Source: Sphingomonas sp. Leaf339 | GTDB taxonomy: Bacteria > Pseudomonadota > Alphaproteobacteria > Sphingomonadales > Sphingomonadaceae | Length of the DNA: 64,000 nucleotides | NCBI RefSeq assembly: GCF_001426195.1 | Contig: NZ_LMRS01000001.1 | Location: 312,501-376,500, forward strand | Reading direction: 5' to 3' | Shown: positions 20,177 through 30,931 of the stretch, in pieces | Layout: each line of letters starts with the position of its first letter | Position numbering within the stretch: position 1 is the first letter of the stretch | The notes under the pieces: generated by a model | Seen by the model: the letters and a program-made list of their open reading frames with translations, nothing else | What the model was told of the DNA's origin: nothing | The model's database searches: none | Translations under genes and position numbers: made by a program

Positions 20177-20479
20177 ATGTCCGACCAGACTCGCCGCGCC
20201 TTGGAAGCCGAATGGCTCCACCTCACCCGGGTAGAGCTTCCCGCCCTTGCGGCCGCGCGCGACTGGCCAGTACGCGCCGACCATTGTTTCCAGCGCATCC
20301 TGCTCGACAATGCCTTTGGGGGGCGCTGGTACGATCACATCCCCCGCCGCCCCGCCTACGCTCACGCCGCCCCCGAGATGCTGGCACACGCCATCGCCAT
20401 CGGCCGCACGGCGATCGCCGGGCAGGCGGACATGGATGATCTGAACCGCCGCTCACTGGCGTGGCGCGGCAAGCGCTGA
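20177..20479 (+). CDS. Conserved hypothetical protein
   Basis: A 100-residue cytoplasmic protein without signal peptide or membrane segment. The middle stretch DHCFQRILLDNAFGGRWYD is rich in conserved-looking aromatic and polar residues, and the end reads DDLNRRSLAWRGKR. I recall similar short proteins in sphingomonads, sometimes labelled as acetyltransferase-related, but I see no acetyl-CoA motif and would not assign that. It has a normal high-GC codon pattern and stands alone between hairpins and a repeat. Confidence 0.7.
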   Translation: MSDQTRRALEAEWLHLTRVELPALAAARDWPVRADHCFQRILLDNAFGGRWYDHIPRRPAYAHAAPEMLAHAIAIGRTAIAGQADMDDLNRRSLAWRGKR

Positions 20480-20586
20480 TTTGGTCGCGGCACCCGGCGC
20501 AGCAGCCAGCTTTTCCACGAGCAAACCTTGCGCAAACCTTGCGAATAGCGCCGTGCGGCTAGCCGCTTGTTCCTCCCGACCTAGTG

Positions 20587-20662
20587 CGTCATTGCGAGCG
20601 CAGCGAAGCAACCCAGTGTTCCGAACGCCGCCCTGGCTTGCTTCGCTTCGCTCGCAATGACG
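20587..20662. repeat. Intergenic inverted repeat, family D copy 1
   Basis: CGTCATTGCGAGCGCAGCGA faces its inverted copy ending TCGCTCGCAATGACG, with about 25 nt between the arms. It belongs to the GTCATTGCGAG...GAAGCAA palindromes found in many bacterial genomes (recalled). A second, more diverged copy lies at 28.00-28.08 kb. The rest of this 284-nt gap shows no gene. Confidence 0.8.
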
Positions 20663-20763
20663 GATTAGCCGAAGAACCGACCGGCAATCGAAGCCCCGGC
20701 GCCGTTCATCCCCGTCGACGCCACCGCGATGGAACACCCTCCAGCCCCGTTCGCTCCCCCATC

Positions 20764-21327
20764 ATGTCCGACACCCGCACCCAGAAACAGCGCATGCTGG
20801 CCGGCGACCTGTACAACGCCGATGACCCCGAACTGGCCGCCGACGCACGGGCGATCGCGCAGTGGATGGACCGCTACAACGCAGCGCAAAGCCACACCGC
20901 CGACCAGCGTCTGGCCCTGCTGCGTCAGGCATTCGCCAGCGTCGGCGACGGCACTACGATCCGGCCGCCCTTCCACTGCGACTATGGCTACAACATCAGC
21001 CTCGGCGATGGCGTATTCCTCAATTTCGGCTGCACGATCCTCGATGTCGTCGCGGTTCGTATAGGCGATCGCACGCAGATCGGCCCCGGTGTCCAGATCC
21101 TGACCGCCGACCATCCCCGTGACCCGGCGGCGCGCGCGACCATGCTGGAATTCGGGCGTCCGATCACGGTCGGTGCCGATGTCTGGATCGGCGGCGGCGC
21201 GCTGATCCTGCCCGGCGTCACCATCGGCGACGGAGCGATCGTCGGCGCGGGCAGCGTCGTGACCCGCGATGTTCCGGCGGGGGCCACGGTCGTGGGCAAC
21301 CCAGCCAGGATTTTGCCCCCGCGGTGA
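20764..21327 (+). CDS. Sugar O-acetyltransferase (maltose acetyltransferase type)
   Basis: A 187-residue hexapeptide-repeat acetyltransferase of the Maa/LacA type, which moves acetyl from acetyl-CoA to a sugar hydroxyl. The N-terminal Mac segment reads MLAGDLYNADDPELAADARA. A left-handed beta-helix follows with repeats such as ISLGDGVFLNFGCTILD and IGDRTQIGPGVQI. The catalytic His lies in LTADHPRD. The end, VTRDVPAGATVVGNPARIL, is classic. The upstream open frame crosses repeat D, so the ATG at 20764 is preferred. The sugar substrate is unknown. Confidence 0.9.
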   Translation: MSDTRTQKQRMLAGDLYNADDPELAADARAIAQWMDRYNAAQSHTADQRLALLRQAFASVGDGTTIRPPFHCDYGYNISLGDGVFLNFGCTILDVVAVRIGDRTQIGPGVQILTADHPRDPAARATMLEFGRPITVGADVWIGGGALILPGVTIGDGAIVGAGSVVTRDVPAGATVVGNPARILPPR

Positions 21328-21358
21328 CGCCCGGCGATCCGTTCGCTATCAACCGATC

Positions 21359-22030
21359 ATGACCACCCGCCGCACGCTTCGTCACCTCCATCTGTGGCTG
21401 GCGTGGATCGCGGGCGTGCCGATCCTGTTCTGGATGGTCAGCGGCCTGTGGATGGTCGCCCGCCCGATCGAGGAGGTGCGCGGCACCGCCCTCCGCGCAC
21501 CCGCCGGCGCGCTGGTCCTGCCGTCGCGGCTGACGCCGCCGGCGGGTGCGCGTGCCCTGACGCTGGAGATGCAGACCACACGCCCGGTCTGGATCGCCAC
21601 CCTGACCGACGGCACCATCGTCCGCGCGGATGCTGCCACCGGCCGGTCGCTACCCGGCCCGGACGAAGCGGAAGCGCGCATACTGGCCAACACCGCCCGT
21701 ATCGCGCCGCCCGCGATCACCGGCGTCACCCGAACCACCGCCGCCGCGCCGCCGCTGGAACTGCGGCGGCCACGCCCGGCTTGGCAGGTCCGCTTCGCCG
21801 ACGACACGCATGTCTATATCGATGCGCAAAGCGGCGCGGTGCTGGCGCTCAGGACCGCGCAGTGGCGCTGGTTCGACTGGATGTGGGGTCTGCACATCAT
21901 GGATCTGGGTGGGCGGGAGGATACGCGTCATGCGCTGCTGATCGGGTTCGCCGAGCTGGCGCTGGCCGGCACGATCGTCGGCCTTGCTCTGTTGCCGCTA
22001 TCGGTCCGCCGCCGTCGATCGCGCGGATAG
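21359..22030 (+). CDS. PepSY-domain membrane protein
   Basis: A 223-residue protein with an N-terminal membrane helix (HLHLWLAWIAGVPILFWMVSGLWM), a periplasmic middle with a PepSY-like segment (AWQVRFADDTHVYIDAQSGAV), and a C-terminal helix (HALLIGFAELALAGTIVGLALL). This resembles a short relative of the PiuB/PepSY_TM family linked to iron-uptake reductases. It starts about 30 nt after the acetyltransferase and may share its transcript. No redox residues identify an activity. Confidence 0.75.
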   Translation: MTTRRTLRHLHLWLAWIAGVPILFWMVSGLWMVARPIEEVRGTALRAPAGALVLPSRLTPPAGARALTLEMQTTRPVWIATLTDGTIVRADAATGRSLPGPDEAEARILANTARIAPPAITGVTRTTAAAPPLELRRPRPAWQVRFADDTHVYIDAQSGAVLALRTAQWRWFDWMWGLHIMDLGGREDTRHALLIGFAELALAGTIVGLALLPLSVRRRRSRG

Positions 22031-22033
22031 GGG

Positions 22034-23926
22034 TCAGGCGGCGCGCAGCGTCGCGATGATGCGCCCACATTCCGCTTGCAGCGTTTCGGCCCGATGGCGG
22101 ACCTCGGCACCGATCTCGCGCGTCAGGTTCGCGGTTTCGGTCGAACCCTGAAACGACCGGGCGATCGCCGCGATCGCGTCGTTCAGGCTGGCCGTGCTGT
22201 CGTCGATCGATCCGATCACGTCGCGGATGTCGACGCTCGCCCGCTGCTGGCGGGCGACCATCGCCGATGTCTCGCGGGCCGAATCCGCCAGCGTGCCGAT
22301 CGCGCGGTGGAGATCGTCGACCAGCTCCACGGCGGATTCCGTCGCCGCCTCGATCCCGTCGATCCGCGTCGCGATATCGCCGGTGGTGCGCTTGGTTTCG
22401 GCGGCCAGGCTCTTCACCTCCTGCGCCACCACCGCGAAACCGCGCCCGGCATCGCCCGCCCGCGCCGCCTCGATCGTGGCGTTCAATGCGAGCAGGTTGG
22501 TCTGGCGGCTTAGGTCGGCGATCCGCTGCGCCGCATGGTCGATCGCATCGACGCTCATCGCCAGCGTCTCGTTGGCGGTGCGGGCGGCGGCGGACTGCGC
22601 GGCGGCGCCCTGCGTCAGGTCGGCGGCCCGCTGCGCCTCGGTGCCGATGCGCTCGATCGTGTCGGCCAGATCGCCCATCGTATCGACGATCGCGTGGACG
22701 GCGGTGGCGGTCGCCTGCGCCCGGTCGCGCGCCGTCTCTGCCTCGGTTTGCTGGCCGCGCACGGTCGACAGGGTACGATCGGCGCTGGTGTCCAGATCGG
22801 TCGCCGCATCCAGCAGACGCGTCGCCAGCGCGGCAATCGATCGCTCCAGCGTCATCGCGACCTGATGCGCGGCGGTCCGCATCTGGATGCGGTGTTGGGT
22901 TTCCTCGTCGGCGCGGACCTGCGCCAGCCGCTCCGTATCGCGGCGCGCCTGTTGTGCTTCGGCCAGCGCATCCTCCGCGGTGCGGCGGGCCGTCTGTTGC
23001 GCATCGGCCGCGCCCAGCGCGCTGGCGCTCGCCGCCTCCAATGTCGCGCCGGTGCGGATGACGCGCGCGATCAGGATGCCGGCGATCAACAGGAAACAAC
23101 CGCCGCACGCCAGCGTGATCGGCAGGATGCGCCGGAACGACGAGCGCCCCGGCAAGACGCGCGGCCAGACGAGCGTCCCGATATGCCCGCCATGCGCATC
23201 GGCGATGTTCAGGCTGTCGAGCCCCGCCGCGATCGCCTCCGCCGCCTGCCACCGGATCGGCGGCAGGCTGAAGGCGGTCGACCAGTTGCGCAGGACCCGC
23301 GCATCGAGCTGTTCGATGTTGACGATCGCGCGCCACTCCTCGTCCGCGCCGACGCGGTCAAAGCGTTCCGACACGATCGGCATCGCCGCGATCAGCATGG
23401 GTTGGCCCCGGACCAGGCCCGGCAGGATCGTCGCCGTCTTTGTGGCGCGCGCTTCCGTTTCGGTCGTCGGCATCCACGCCAGCAGCGCCCGGATGGTCGC
23501 CGTCGGCACCAATCGGTCGAGTGACGGCGCCTGCGCACCGCCGGCAAAACGCGCGAACAGCGTCCGGCCGCGGCGATCTATCACGAAGCTGTGCTGTTGA
23601 TGGCCGACCAGATTGGACGCCGCCCACCGCTGGTCGAACGTCCCGTACACATGGTCGGCGGCATCGTCCCAATGCGCAGTCGCCAGCGTCGATTCGCTCA
23701 GATTAGTTTGTTCATGCTCCAGCGCCCCGACCACCGTGGCGCGGGTTCGCGCCACGGCATCCTGGTCCATCTGGCCGATCAGGAACGCGATCACCGCGAA
23801 GCAACTGACGATGGCCGTGACGATCAGCGCGATCAGCAGGCGCAGCATCGACCGGCTCGTCGCGGTCAGCCGCCATGGCATCCAATCGGTCGGTCGGCGA
23901 AACACCGATAGGATCTGCCCCTGCAT
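22034..23926 (-). CDS. Methyl-accepting chemotaxis protein with CHASE4-type periplasmic sensor
   Basis: A 630-residue membrane chemoreceptor. The first membrane helix is near residues 28-52, and the second near 270-292 ([19 protein letters not shown]). The periplasmic part between them resembles a CHASE4 sensor ([18 protein letters not shown]). A long coiled coil leads to the signalling tip [20 protein letters not shown] and [13 protein letters not shown]. The tip is nearly identical to that of the soluble receptor near 3-4.5 kb, so both probably join the same signalling array. The ligand is unknown. It is convergent with the PepSY gene, with only 3 nt between them. Confidence 0.88.
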   Translation of the reverse strand: MQGQILSVFRRPTDWMPWRLTATSRSMLRLLIALIVTAIVSCFAVIAFLIGQMDQDAVARTRATVVGALEHEQTNLSESTLATAHWDDAADHVYGTFDQRWAASNLVGHQQHSFVIDRRGRTLFARFAGGAQAPSLDRLVPTATIRALLAWMPTTETEARATKTATILPGLVRGQPMLIAAMPIVSERFDRVGADEEWRAIVNIEQLDARVLRNWSTAFSLPPIRWQAAEAIAAGLDSLNIADAHGGHIGTLVWPRVLPGRSSFRRILPITLACGGCFLLIAGILIARVIRTGATLEAASASALGAADAQQTARRTAEDALAEAQQARRDTERLAQVRADEETQHRIQMRTAAHQVAMTLERSIAALATRLLDAATDLDTSADRTLSTVRGQQTEAETARDRAQATATAVHAIVDTMGDLADTIERIGTEAQRAADLTQGAAAQSAAARTANETLAMSVDAIDHAAQRIADLSRQTNLLALNATIEAARAGDAGRGFAVVAQEVKSLAAETKRTTGDIATRIDGIEAATESAVELVDDLHRAIGTLADSARETSAMVARQQRASVDIRDVIGSIDDSTASLNDAIAAIARSFQGSTETANLTREIGAEVRHRAETLQAECGRIIATLRAA

Positions 23927-23987
23927 GGCCGATACGTATTGCCGGCTGTGCTGAACATCCCGTTAAACAACCAGAGCGGGCCCTTCC

Positions 23988-24374
23988 TCAGGGTTTGCGG
24001 TGGCCGAACAGCCGACCGAGCAGTTGTTCCGCCGCCTGTCCGATCGCCTGCGCCACCGCCTGCGGATCGGGATCACCCACCGCACCCGGCGGCGGTGGGG
24101 GTGGCGGCGGCGTATCCGGCTGCGGTGGCACGGGAGGCACCGGCGGCACCGGCGGCACCGGCGCCGGCCGGGTCAGCACCGCGCTGGCCGCCGCGGCCGC
24201 CATCGTCAGACCCGCCGCCAGCATCTGCCGTCCCTCCGGGCTGGCCGCGTGGCGCACCAATGCCGCCGCGATCCCCGCCGCCTGACCGGCACCGTTGCCC
24301 TTCATGCCCTCACCGCACGCCTCGTGCGCCGCCCGCGCCTCGCGCTCTTTCCGCTTCTGCTTCTTCTTGCCCAT
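23988..24374 (-). CDS. Hypothetical protein with proline-rich repeat
   Basis: A 128-residue protein starting MGKKKQKRKEREARAA. It has a very basic N terminus, a hydrophobic Ala-rich segment (MLAAGLTMAAAAASAVL, perhaps a membrane helix), a run of PPV triplets followed by eight prolines, and an amphipathic C terminus (AQAIGQAAEQLLGRLFG). The ATG at 24374 follows GAGGCGGAT; an open frame extends 11 codons further. The Pro tract comes from tandem 9-nt repeats and may vary in length between strains. Function unknown. Confidence 0.6.
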   Translation of the reverse strand: MGKKKQKRKEREARAAHEACGEGMKGNGAGQAAGIAAALVRHAASPEGRQMLAAGLTMAAAAASAVLTRPAPVPPVPPVPPVPPQPDTPPPPPPPPGAVGDPDPQAVAQAIGQAAEQLLGRLFGHRKP

Positions 24375-24505
24375 ATCCGCCTCACGTGCCGTATTCAGGT
24401 AACACACATGGGCGTCGCCACCGCCGCCGACAAGAGGGTGTCGTCACTTCGGAACCTCGCAACCGTCACCATGCGTTCCTATCTGGCACTCTGGTTTCCC
24501 GTTCG

Positions 24506-24520
24506 GAACGGAAGTAGAAC
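24506..24520. promoter_or_regulatory. LexA (SOS) box upstream of uvrA
   Basis: GAAC-GGAAGTA-GAAC is an exact GAAC-N7-GAAC direct repeat, the alphaproteobacterial LexA operator (GTTC-N7-GTTC on the other strand). It ends 6 nt before the uvrA ATG, where bound LexA would block transcription. uvrA is a classic SOS gene, so the match is functionally sensible. Confidence 0.75.
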
Positions 24521-24526
24521 ACCTTC

Positions 24527-27439
<2,913 letters not shown>

Positions 27440-27821
27440 CGCCGCATCGCCCCTAACTGCTCGGCGCGCTGTAATTGCTTGCCCGGTTGAACGAGGCGAT
27501 GCTGCGTCGTCGACTACCCCGCCCCATTCCGTCGGCGGAGGCGCGGCTGAATATTCTCGGGCAGTGTGTTGATGACGGGGGACTTCAATCTGACCTCGCC
27601 CGTGCAGCCGGAGCTCGAAGAGGGGTTGATCCGTCCGGGCTTCACGAAGCCTGATGGGATCGGTCATCCCACCCTCGGCTGGATTCACCCTAGCTACGGC
27701 TGGGGTTCGAGGTGGTTGCCGGCACGCCGATGGATGGAACGCCGCATCCGGCGGGAAACGGGAAACGAGCATGGCATCGCCGACCTCAAGTGACTGAAGA
27801 GCCTCAGACTTGGGCGGGCCG

Positions 27822-27972
27822 TGTGATCCGGCACGACGCTTTTGCCGGAACCCTGCAGGCGCGTCGTGAAGCCCTTGGTGAACCCGATATGCCCCGCAAC
27901 GCCGGTAATCGTCGCACCCTTAGCAAGGTGGCGCTGCTCGATGCGATCAAGGGCGTAGGTGGCGATCGGTGA
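27822..27972 (+). CDS. Possible small protein or gene remnant
   Basis: A short open frame that can start at a GTG at 27822 and gives about 49 residues (VIRHDAFAGTLQARREALG, then PRNAGNRRTLSKVALLDAI). The composition and codon use look protein-like, and the frame extends upstream without a clear start. It could be a degraded small protein rather than a working gene. I do not recognise a family. Confidence 0.3.
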
Positions 27973-28003
27973 GGCTCAGGCTAAGGCGTGAGATGGACCC
28001 GGT

Positions 28004-28081
28004 CGTCATTGCAAGCGGAGCGAAGCAACCCCGGGGTGTGACATGTTGCGCTGGATTGCTCCGGTCCGTCCGCAATGACGA
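28004..28081. repeat. Intergenic inverted repeat, family D copy 2
   Basis: The left arm CGTCATTGCAAGCGGAGCGA faces a right arm ending CGTCCGCAATGACGA. The arms are less symmetrical than in the 20.6-kb copy: the right arm carries extra bases (CCGGTCC), suggesting an older copy. Confidence 0.7.
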
Positions 28082-28149
28082 ATGAAGCAAGAGTCACCTT
28101 ACTCCAAGATAAGCGAGCGGTATTATCGCCCAGATTTAGCGGTCATCGT

Positions 28150-28560
28150 TAATTTTCGAAGGTGCCGTTCGATCCACTGATGACGTTCATATTTTTTTGA
28201 ACGTTGTGATAGCCCGTGGCGGGACGGATCAGCTTGCCGCCGATCGTAAACTCCGCAACGTCCAGCATTTCGTAGGTCAGTTCCGGCGCGTCGTCGGGGG
28301 TCAACCCAATTGCTGCCGGTAGCGCGGTTGCTCTCAGCCATTGGCTTTCCTCATCGCTAGGCGCGACGGCGGCGCTCCGTCTTCGTCCAGATCACCGCTA
28401 CCAGTCGGTCGTATCGCAATCCGAATTTGGCGAAGTGAGGTTCTGGACAAGCGACCGGGCATCTTCGAACGCGAACGCCAGCCCGTCGAACACCATCCCG
28501 GCATTCGCAACATCCAGTCCGCGTTCCTTTAGGGTCAGCTACGCTTGGTCGAACACCATG
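28150..28560 (-). pseudogene. Decayed BrnT/BrnA-like toxin-antitoxin pair
   Basis: Read on the minus strand, three frames give consecutive protein-like pieces. First, LTLKERGLDVANAGMVFDGL and AFAFEDARS, preceded by an in-frame TAG, resemble the BrnT N-terminal half. Then, in another frame, FGLRYDRLVAVIWTKTERRR resembles the BrnT core strands (family pattern VAVVWT..G..RRIIS). Then, in a third frame, LTPDDAPELTYEMLDVAEF and TIGGKLIRPATG, ending at a TAA near 28154, resembles a BrnA antitoxin N-terminal half. BrnT precedes BrnA in real operons, as here. The RNase toxin cannot be made intact. Family assignment is by eye. Confidence 0.5.
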
Positions 28561-28750
28561 CACTGTGGTGATCGGGCAATCCATCCGCTGTCCTACAACT
28601 CCACAAAACGCTATATCCGGCGCATGGCAGCTTCACGGCTCCACGCTCTTTGAACAAACCACAAATCGGCAGAATACTGACGTTTTAGGCCTAACCTTAG
28701 CCTAACTTTCCGCACCGCCAGCCCTTGGTCCGCACGCTATCAGTCGCCAC

Positions 28751-28786
28751 AAAAAAGGGCGCGACTACCTCTCAGTAGCAGCGCCC
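28751..28786 (-). terminator. Rho-independent terminator for the secreted Met/Pro-rich protein gene
   Basis: Read on the minus strand, GGGCGC...GCGCCC with an inner CTAC/GTAG pairing is followed by six T residues (AAAAAA at 28751-28756 on the plus strand). It lies 50 nt after the stop of the gene at 28836-29177. Confidence 0.75.
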
Positions 28787-28835
28787 CTCTTGTCAGTCCG
28801 GTGGCATCGACCGGGTCGCGCCACCGATCAGCCGA

Positions 28836-29177
28836 TCACATCGCCTGTGGCGTTGCCTGCATCTCTGGATGCATCTCGGCCATCTTGGCGCATTTGCGGT
28901 CCTTGGCCATCCGATCCGCCGGCATCGCCTGACACTTCTTCATGGCGGCCATGTCCTTGGCCGACATCGGCGGCGCATCGGCCGCCGTCGCGGCGGGCGG
29001 GGTCATCGCGGCGGGGTCGGTGGCGGGCGTGGCGGGGTCGGCCATCGTGCCCGGCATCGGTTCGGCCGGAGCCGGCGGCGTGTTGGTCGGCGGCGGAGCG
29101 CCGGGGGCGGTCGTCTGCGCCATCGCCGCCGTCGTCGACAGCGCGAACGCGGCCATCATCAGGGTCTTGCCGATCAT
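28836..29177 (-). CDS. Small secreted Met/Pro-rich protein, function unknown
   Basis: A 113-residue protein with a clear signal peptide (MIGKTLMMAAFALSTTAAMA, cleavage after AMA). A Pro/Ala/Thr-rich segment follows, then a Met-rich C-terminal part with paired Cys (MKKCQAMPADRMAKDRKCAK) that could bind metal or form a disulfide. AGGAGA lies before the ATG at 29177; an upstream extension of the frame lacks a good start. A terminator follows. I do not recognise a named family. Confidence 0.75.
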   Translation of the reverse strand: MIGKTLMMAAFALSTTAAMAQTTAPGAPPPTNTPPAPAEPMPGTMADPATPATDPAAMTPPAATAADAPPMSAKDMAAMKKCQAMPADRMAKDRKCAKMAEMHPEMQATPQAM

Positions 29178-29247
29178 GTCATTCTCTCCTGTACGGACCA
29201 GGATCAGCGCTCGGTTCGGTCGCGGCATGGCACATGCGGCCGGATCA

Positions 29248-29307
29248 GGCTGTTACCCGGTTCTGGTGGGGATTGAACCACCGGGCGAGGGGCAGAGTTC
29301 CACAGCC
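29248..29307. other. Candidate structured RNA element upstream of cspA
   Basis: GGCTGT (29248-29253) pairs with ACAGCC (29302-29307). Inside it, CCC/GGG and GGTGG/CCACC form a second stem with an 8-nt loop GGATTGAA. It lies about 170 nt before the cspA start on the plus strand, in a region without a gene. Cold-shock genes often have long structured leaders, so a leader element is plausible, but the fold is judged by eye only. Confidence 0.35.
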
Positions 29308-29475
29308 ACGACCGGCCGGACCTTGTGTTTATGGCCGTTCGCGCCCATATCAGGGATGCTACAGTCGCATATCGACGGTCTACGGCGCTTTGCGGCACCA
29401 TCTTCCTTCTTTCCCTGCAGTTGGACGCACGAGCGCGTCTCCACGTCGGGGATGCGCCAGAAGAAGGAATATCCC

Positions 29476-29688
29476 ATGAGCCAGCTAGGCACCGTCAAGT
29501 TCTTCAACGCCGACAAGGGCTATGGCTTCATCGCGCCGGACAATGGCGGCACTGACGCCTTCGTCCACATCTCGGCCGTCGAGCGCGCCGGCATGGTCAC
29601 GCTGAACCAGAACCAGCGCGTCGGCTATGAGCTGGAAGAGGATCGCCGGGGCAAGATGGCCGCGGTGAACCTGCAGCCCGCCGAATAA
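29476..29688 (+). CDS. cspA: Cold shock protein, CspA family
   Basis: A 70-residue cold-shock domain that binds single-stranded RNA and DNA. It has both RNP motifs, KGYGFIAP and DAFVHISAV. The C-terminal half (ELEEDRRGKMAAVNLQPAE) is typical of alphaproteobacterial members, many of which respond to stress or stationary phase rather than cold. AGAAGGAA precedes the ATG. A strong terminator follows 8 nt after the stop. The upstream 298 nt has no gene and may contain a structured leader. Confidence 0.95.
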   Translation: MSQLGTVKFFNADKGYGFIAPDNGGTDAFVHISAVERAGMVTLNQNQRVGYELEEDRRGKMAAVNLQPAE

Positions 29689-29696
29689 TCGATCTG

Positions 29697-29725
29697 CGGC
29701 GGCCCTTACCGGGGCCGCCGTTTTT
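29697..29725 (+). terminator. Rho-independent terminator of cspA
   Basis: CGGCGGCCC, loop TTACC, then GGGGCCGCCG followed by TTTTT: a GC-rich stem with a T-run starting 8 nt after the cspA stop. Confidence 0.9.
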
Positions 29726-29776
29726 CGTTGGGGCCTCGCCCGCCCGTCACCTGCCAGCCTCCCCAAGGAGTCGCTC

Positions 29777-29962
29777 ATGTCCGAAGCTGCCCTATTCCGC
29801 GCCCGTGCCGACCAGGAATCCGCCAACGCCGCGGCTGCCTCGCTCGAAAACGTCCGTGACCGCGCCGAGCGTGCGTCCAAGGCCTGGAGCGCGATGGCCG
29901 ACCGGGCCGAACAGACGCTGGCGATGCGCGAACGCCGCGAAGCCGCCCGCACCACCGCTTGA
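29777..29962 (+). CDS. Small Ala-rich hypothetical protein
   Basis: A 61-residue, highly helical Ala/Arg/Glu-rich protein (FRARADQESANAAAASLENV...DRAERASKAWSAMADRAEQ). CCCCAAGGAGTCGCTC before the ATG holds a good ribosome-binding site (AAGGAG), which supports translation. I recall similar short proteins in sphingomonads. Such amphipathic small proteins are often stress-induced, but no function is evident. Confidence 0.65.
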   Translation: MSEAALFRARADQESANAAAASLENVRDRAERASKAWSAMADRAEQTLAMRERREAARTTA

Positions 29963-30101
29963 ACAATATCGGGAAGGGGGCAGCGATCACGCGCCCCCTG
30001 CCACGACCCTGCCGCCACAACCCGACCATCATTGCCCGCGGGAACGCGCAGGCCCGCCGCACCGTTAAACCCGTTCTTCCCATCTGGTGAAAGTTCAGGT
30101 C

Positions 30102-30422
30102 ATGGTCGCCAAGCGCAAACCCAAGAAACAACCGCCCAAGACGCTCGGCGTCTCGCTGCTGTCCGCCGGCGCCGCCGCGATCGGCCTGGGTGTCGCCGCC
30201 GTCGCGATCCTGTTCGCCGCCCGCAAGCGCCCGAACCCAGCCGAACACGCCGCGCCCGATCTTGCCGCCGATGCGCCGCCCGTCACCATCCACACCCGCG
30301 CGCCAGAGGCGTTCCGCCCCGATCCCACCGCACCCGTGCCCGCCGACGAGCGTGAATCGCTGCGCCCCGCCACCGGTGACGCCCCCGGCTTCGCCGCCGA
30401 TCGCGGCACCACCGTCAACTGA
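30102..30422 (+). CDS. Small single-pass membrane protein, function unknown
   Basis: About 106 residues. A basic N terminus (MVAKRKPKKQPPK) is followed by one membrane helix (LLSAGAAAIGLGVAAVAILFAA), positively charged residues, and a Pro-rich acidic tail. A GTG at 30087 would add five residues. It sits between the small helical protein and the OsmC gene, all on the same strand. No family is recognised. Confidence 0.65.
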   Translation: MVAKRKPKKQPPKTLGVSLLSAGAAAIGLGVAAVAILFAARKRPNPAEHAAPDLAADAPPVTIHTRAPEAFRPDPTAPVPADERESLRPATGDAPGFAADRGTTVN

Positions 30423-30450
30423 TCAGTCCAACAACCGGAGTTACGAATCC

Positions 30451-30876
30451 ATGATTACCCGCACCGCGTCCGCCCGCTACGAAGGTCTCGGCAAGGACGG
30501 CAAGGGTCATGTCAGCACCCAGTCCGGCGTGCTGAAGGACAACCAGTACGGCTTCAACACCCGCTTCGAAGACGGCGCCGGCACCAACCCGGAAGAACTC
30601 GTGGCCGCCGCCCATGCCAGCTGCTTTACCATGGCGCTGTCCTTCGCGCTGGCCGGGGCCGGCTACACCGACGGCACGCTCGACACGACTGCCGCCGTCA
30701 AGCTGGACAAGGAAGGTGAGGGCTTCAAGGTTTCGCGCTCCGATCTGAAGCTGACCGCGACCATCCCCGGCATCGAGGAAGACGAGTTTCAGCGCATCGC
30801 CGCCGATGCCAAGGCGAATTGCCCGATCTCGAAACTGTTCACTGCCGACATCTCGCTGGAAGCGACGCTGAACTAA
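30451..30876 (+). CDS. OsmC-family peroxiredoxin
   Basis: A 141-residue OsmC/Ohr-fold thiol peroxidase that reduces organic or fatty-acid hydroperoxides. The two redox Cys are in [10 protein letters not shown] (about residue 56) and KANCPISKL (about residue 123), the usual spacing. The N-terminal [19 protein letters not shown] and [13 protein letters not shown] are typical of the OsmC rather than the Ohr branch. Such genes are usually induced by osmotic or oxidative stress. It lies in a cluster of small stress and envelope genes. Confidence 0.92.
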   Translation: MITRTASARYEGLGKDGKGHVSTQSGVLKDNQYGFNTRFEDGAGTNPEELVAAAHASCFTMALSFALAGAGYTDGTLDTTAAVKLDKEGEGFKVSRSDLKLTATIPGIEEDEFQRIAADAKANCPISKLFTADISLEATLN

Positions 30877-30931
30877 GGCAACCGAACGGGCGGTCGCGCA
30901 TTGGACAGCCACCATAACAGGAGAGGCCATC

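Larger units (their letters stand above)
27440..28835. other. 1.4-kb gene-poor region with remnants and repeats
   Basis: I find no intact gene I can name here. From left to right it holds: an open frame of about 75 codons at 27566-27793 beginning MLMTGDFN, which could be a scrap of a nuclease; a short open frame ending at 27972; a family D repeat at 28004-28081; reverse-strand remnants of a BrnT/BrnA-like pair at about 28150-28560; a GGCCTAACC/TTAGCCTAAC stretch near 28686-28706; and a terminator at 28751-28786 for the secreted-protein gene to the right. Confidence 0.6.

Noticed and set aside
24100..24190. CRISPR-like or satellite array in the G/C-rich repeats
   Set aside because: The units are 9 nt, contiguous and in frame with a proline-rich protein; there are no spacers.
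28683..28712. Second CtrA site in the stretch with repeated CCTAA / TTAG
   Set aside because: TTAG-N7-TTAG can be read on the minus strand, but two positions differ from consensus and no promoter or gene start is nearby.
29260..29290. tRNA gene suggested by a T-arm-like TGGTTCAATCCCC on the minus strand
   Set aside because: With the standard 7-nt loop the T stem does not pair (two mismatches in five pairs), and no acceptor, D or anticodon arms fit around it. The pairing GGTGG/CCACC with an 8-nt loop is better explained as a simple hairpin.
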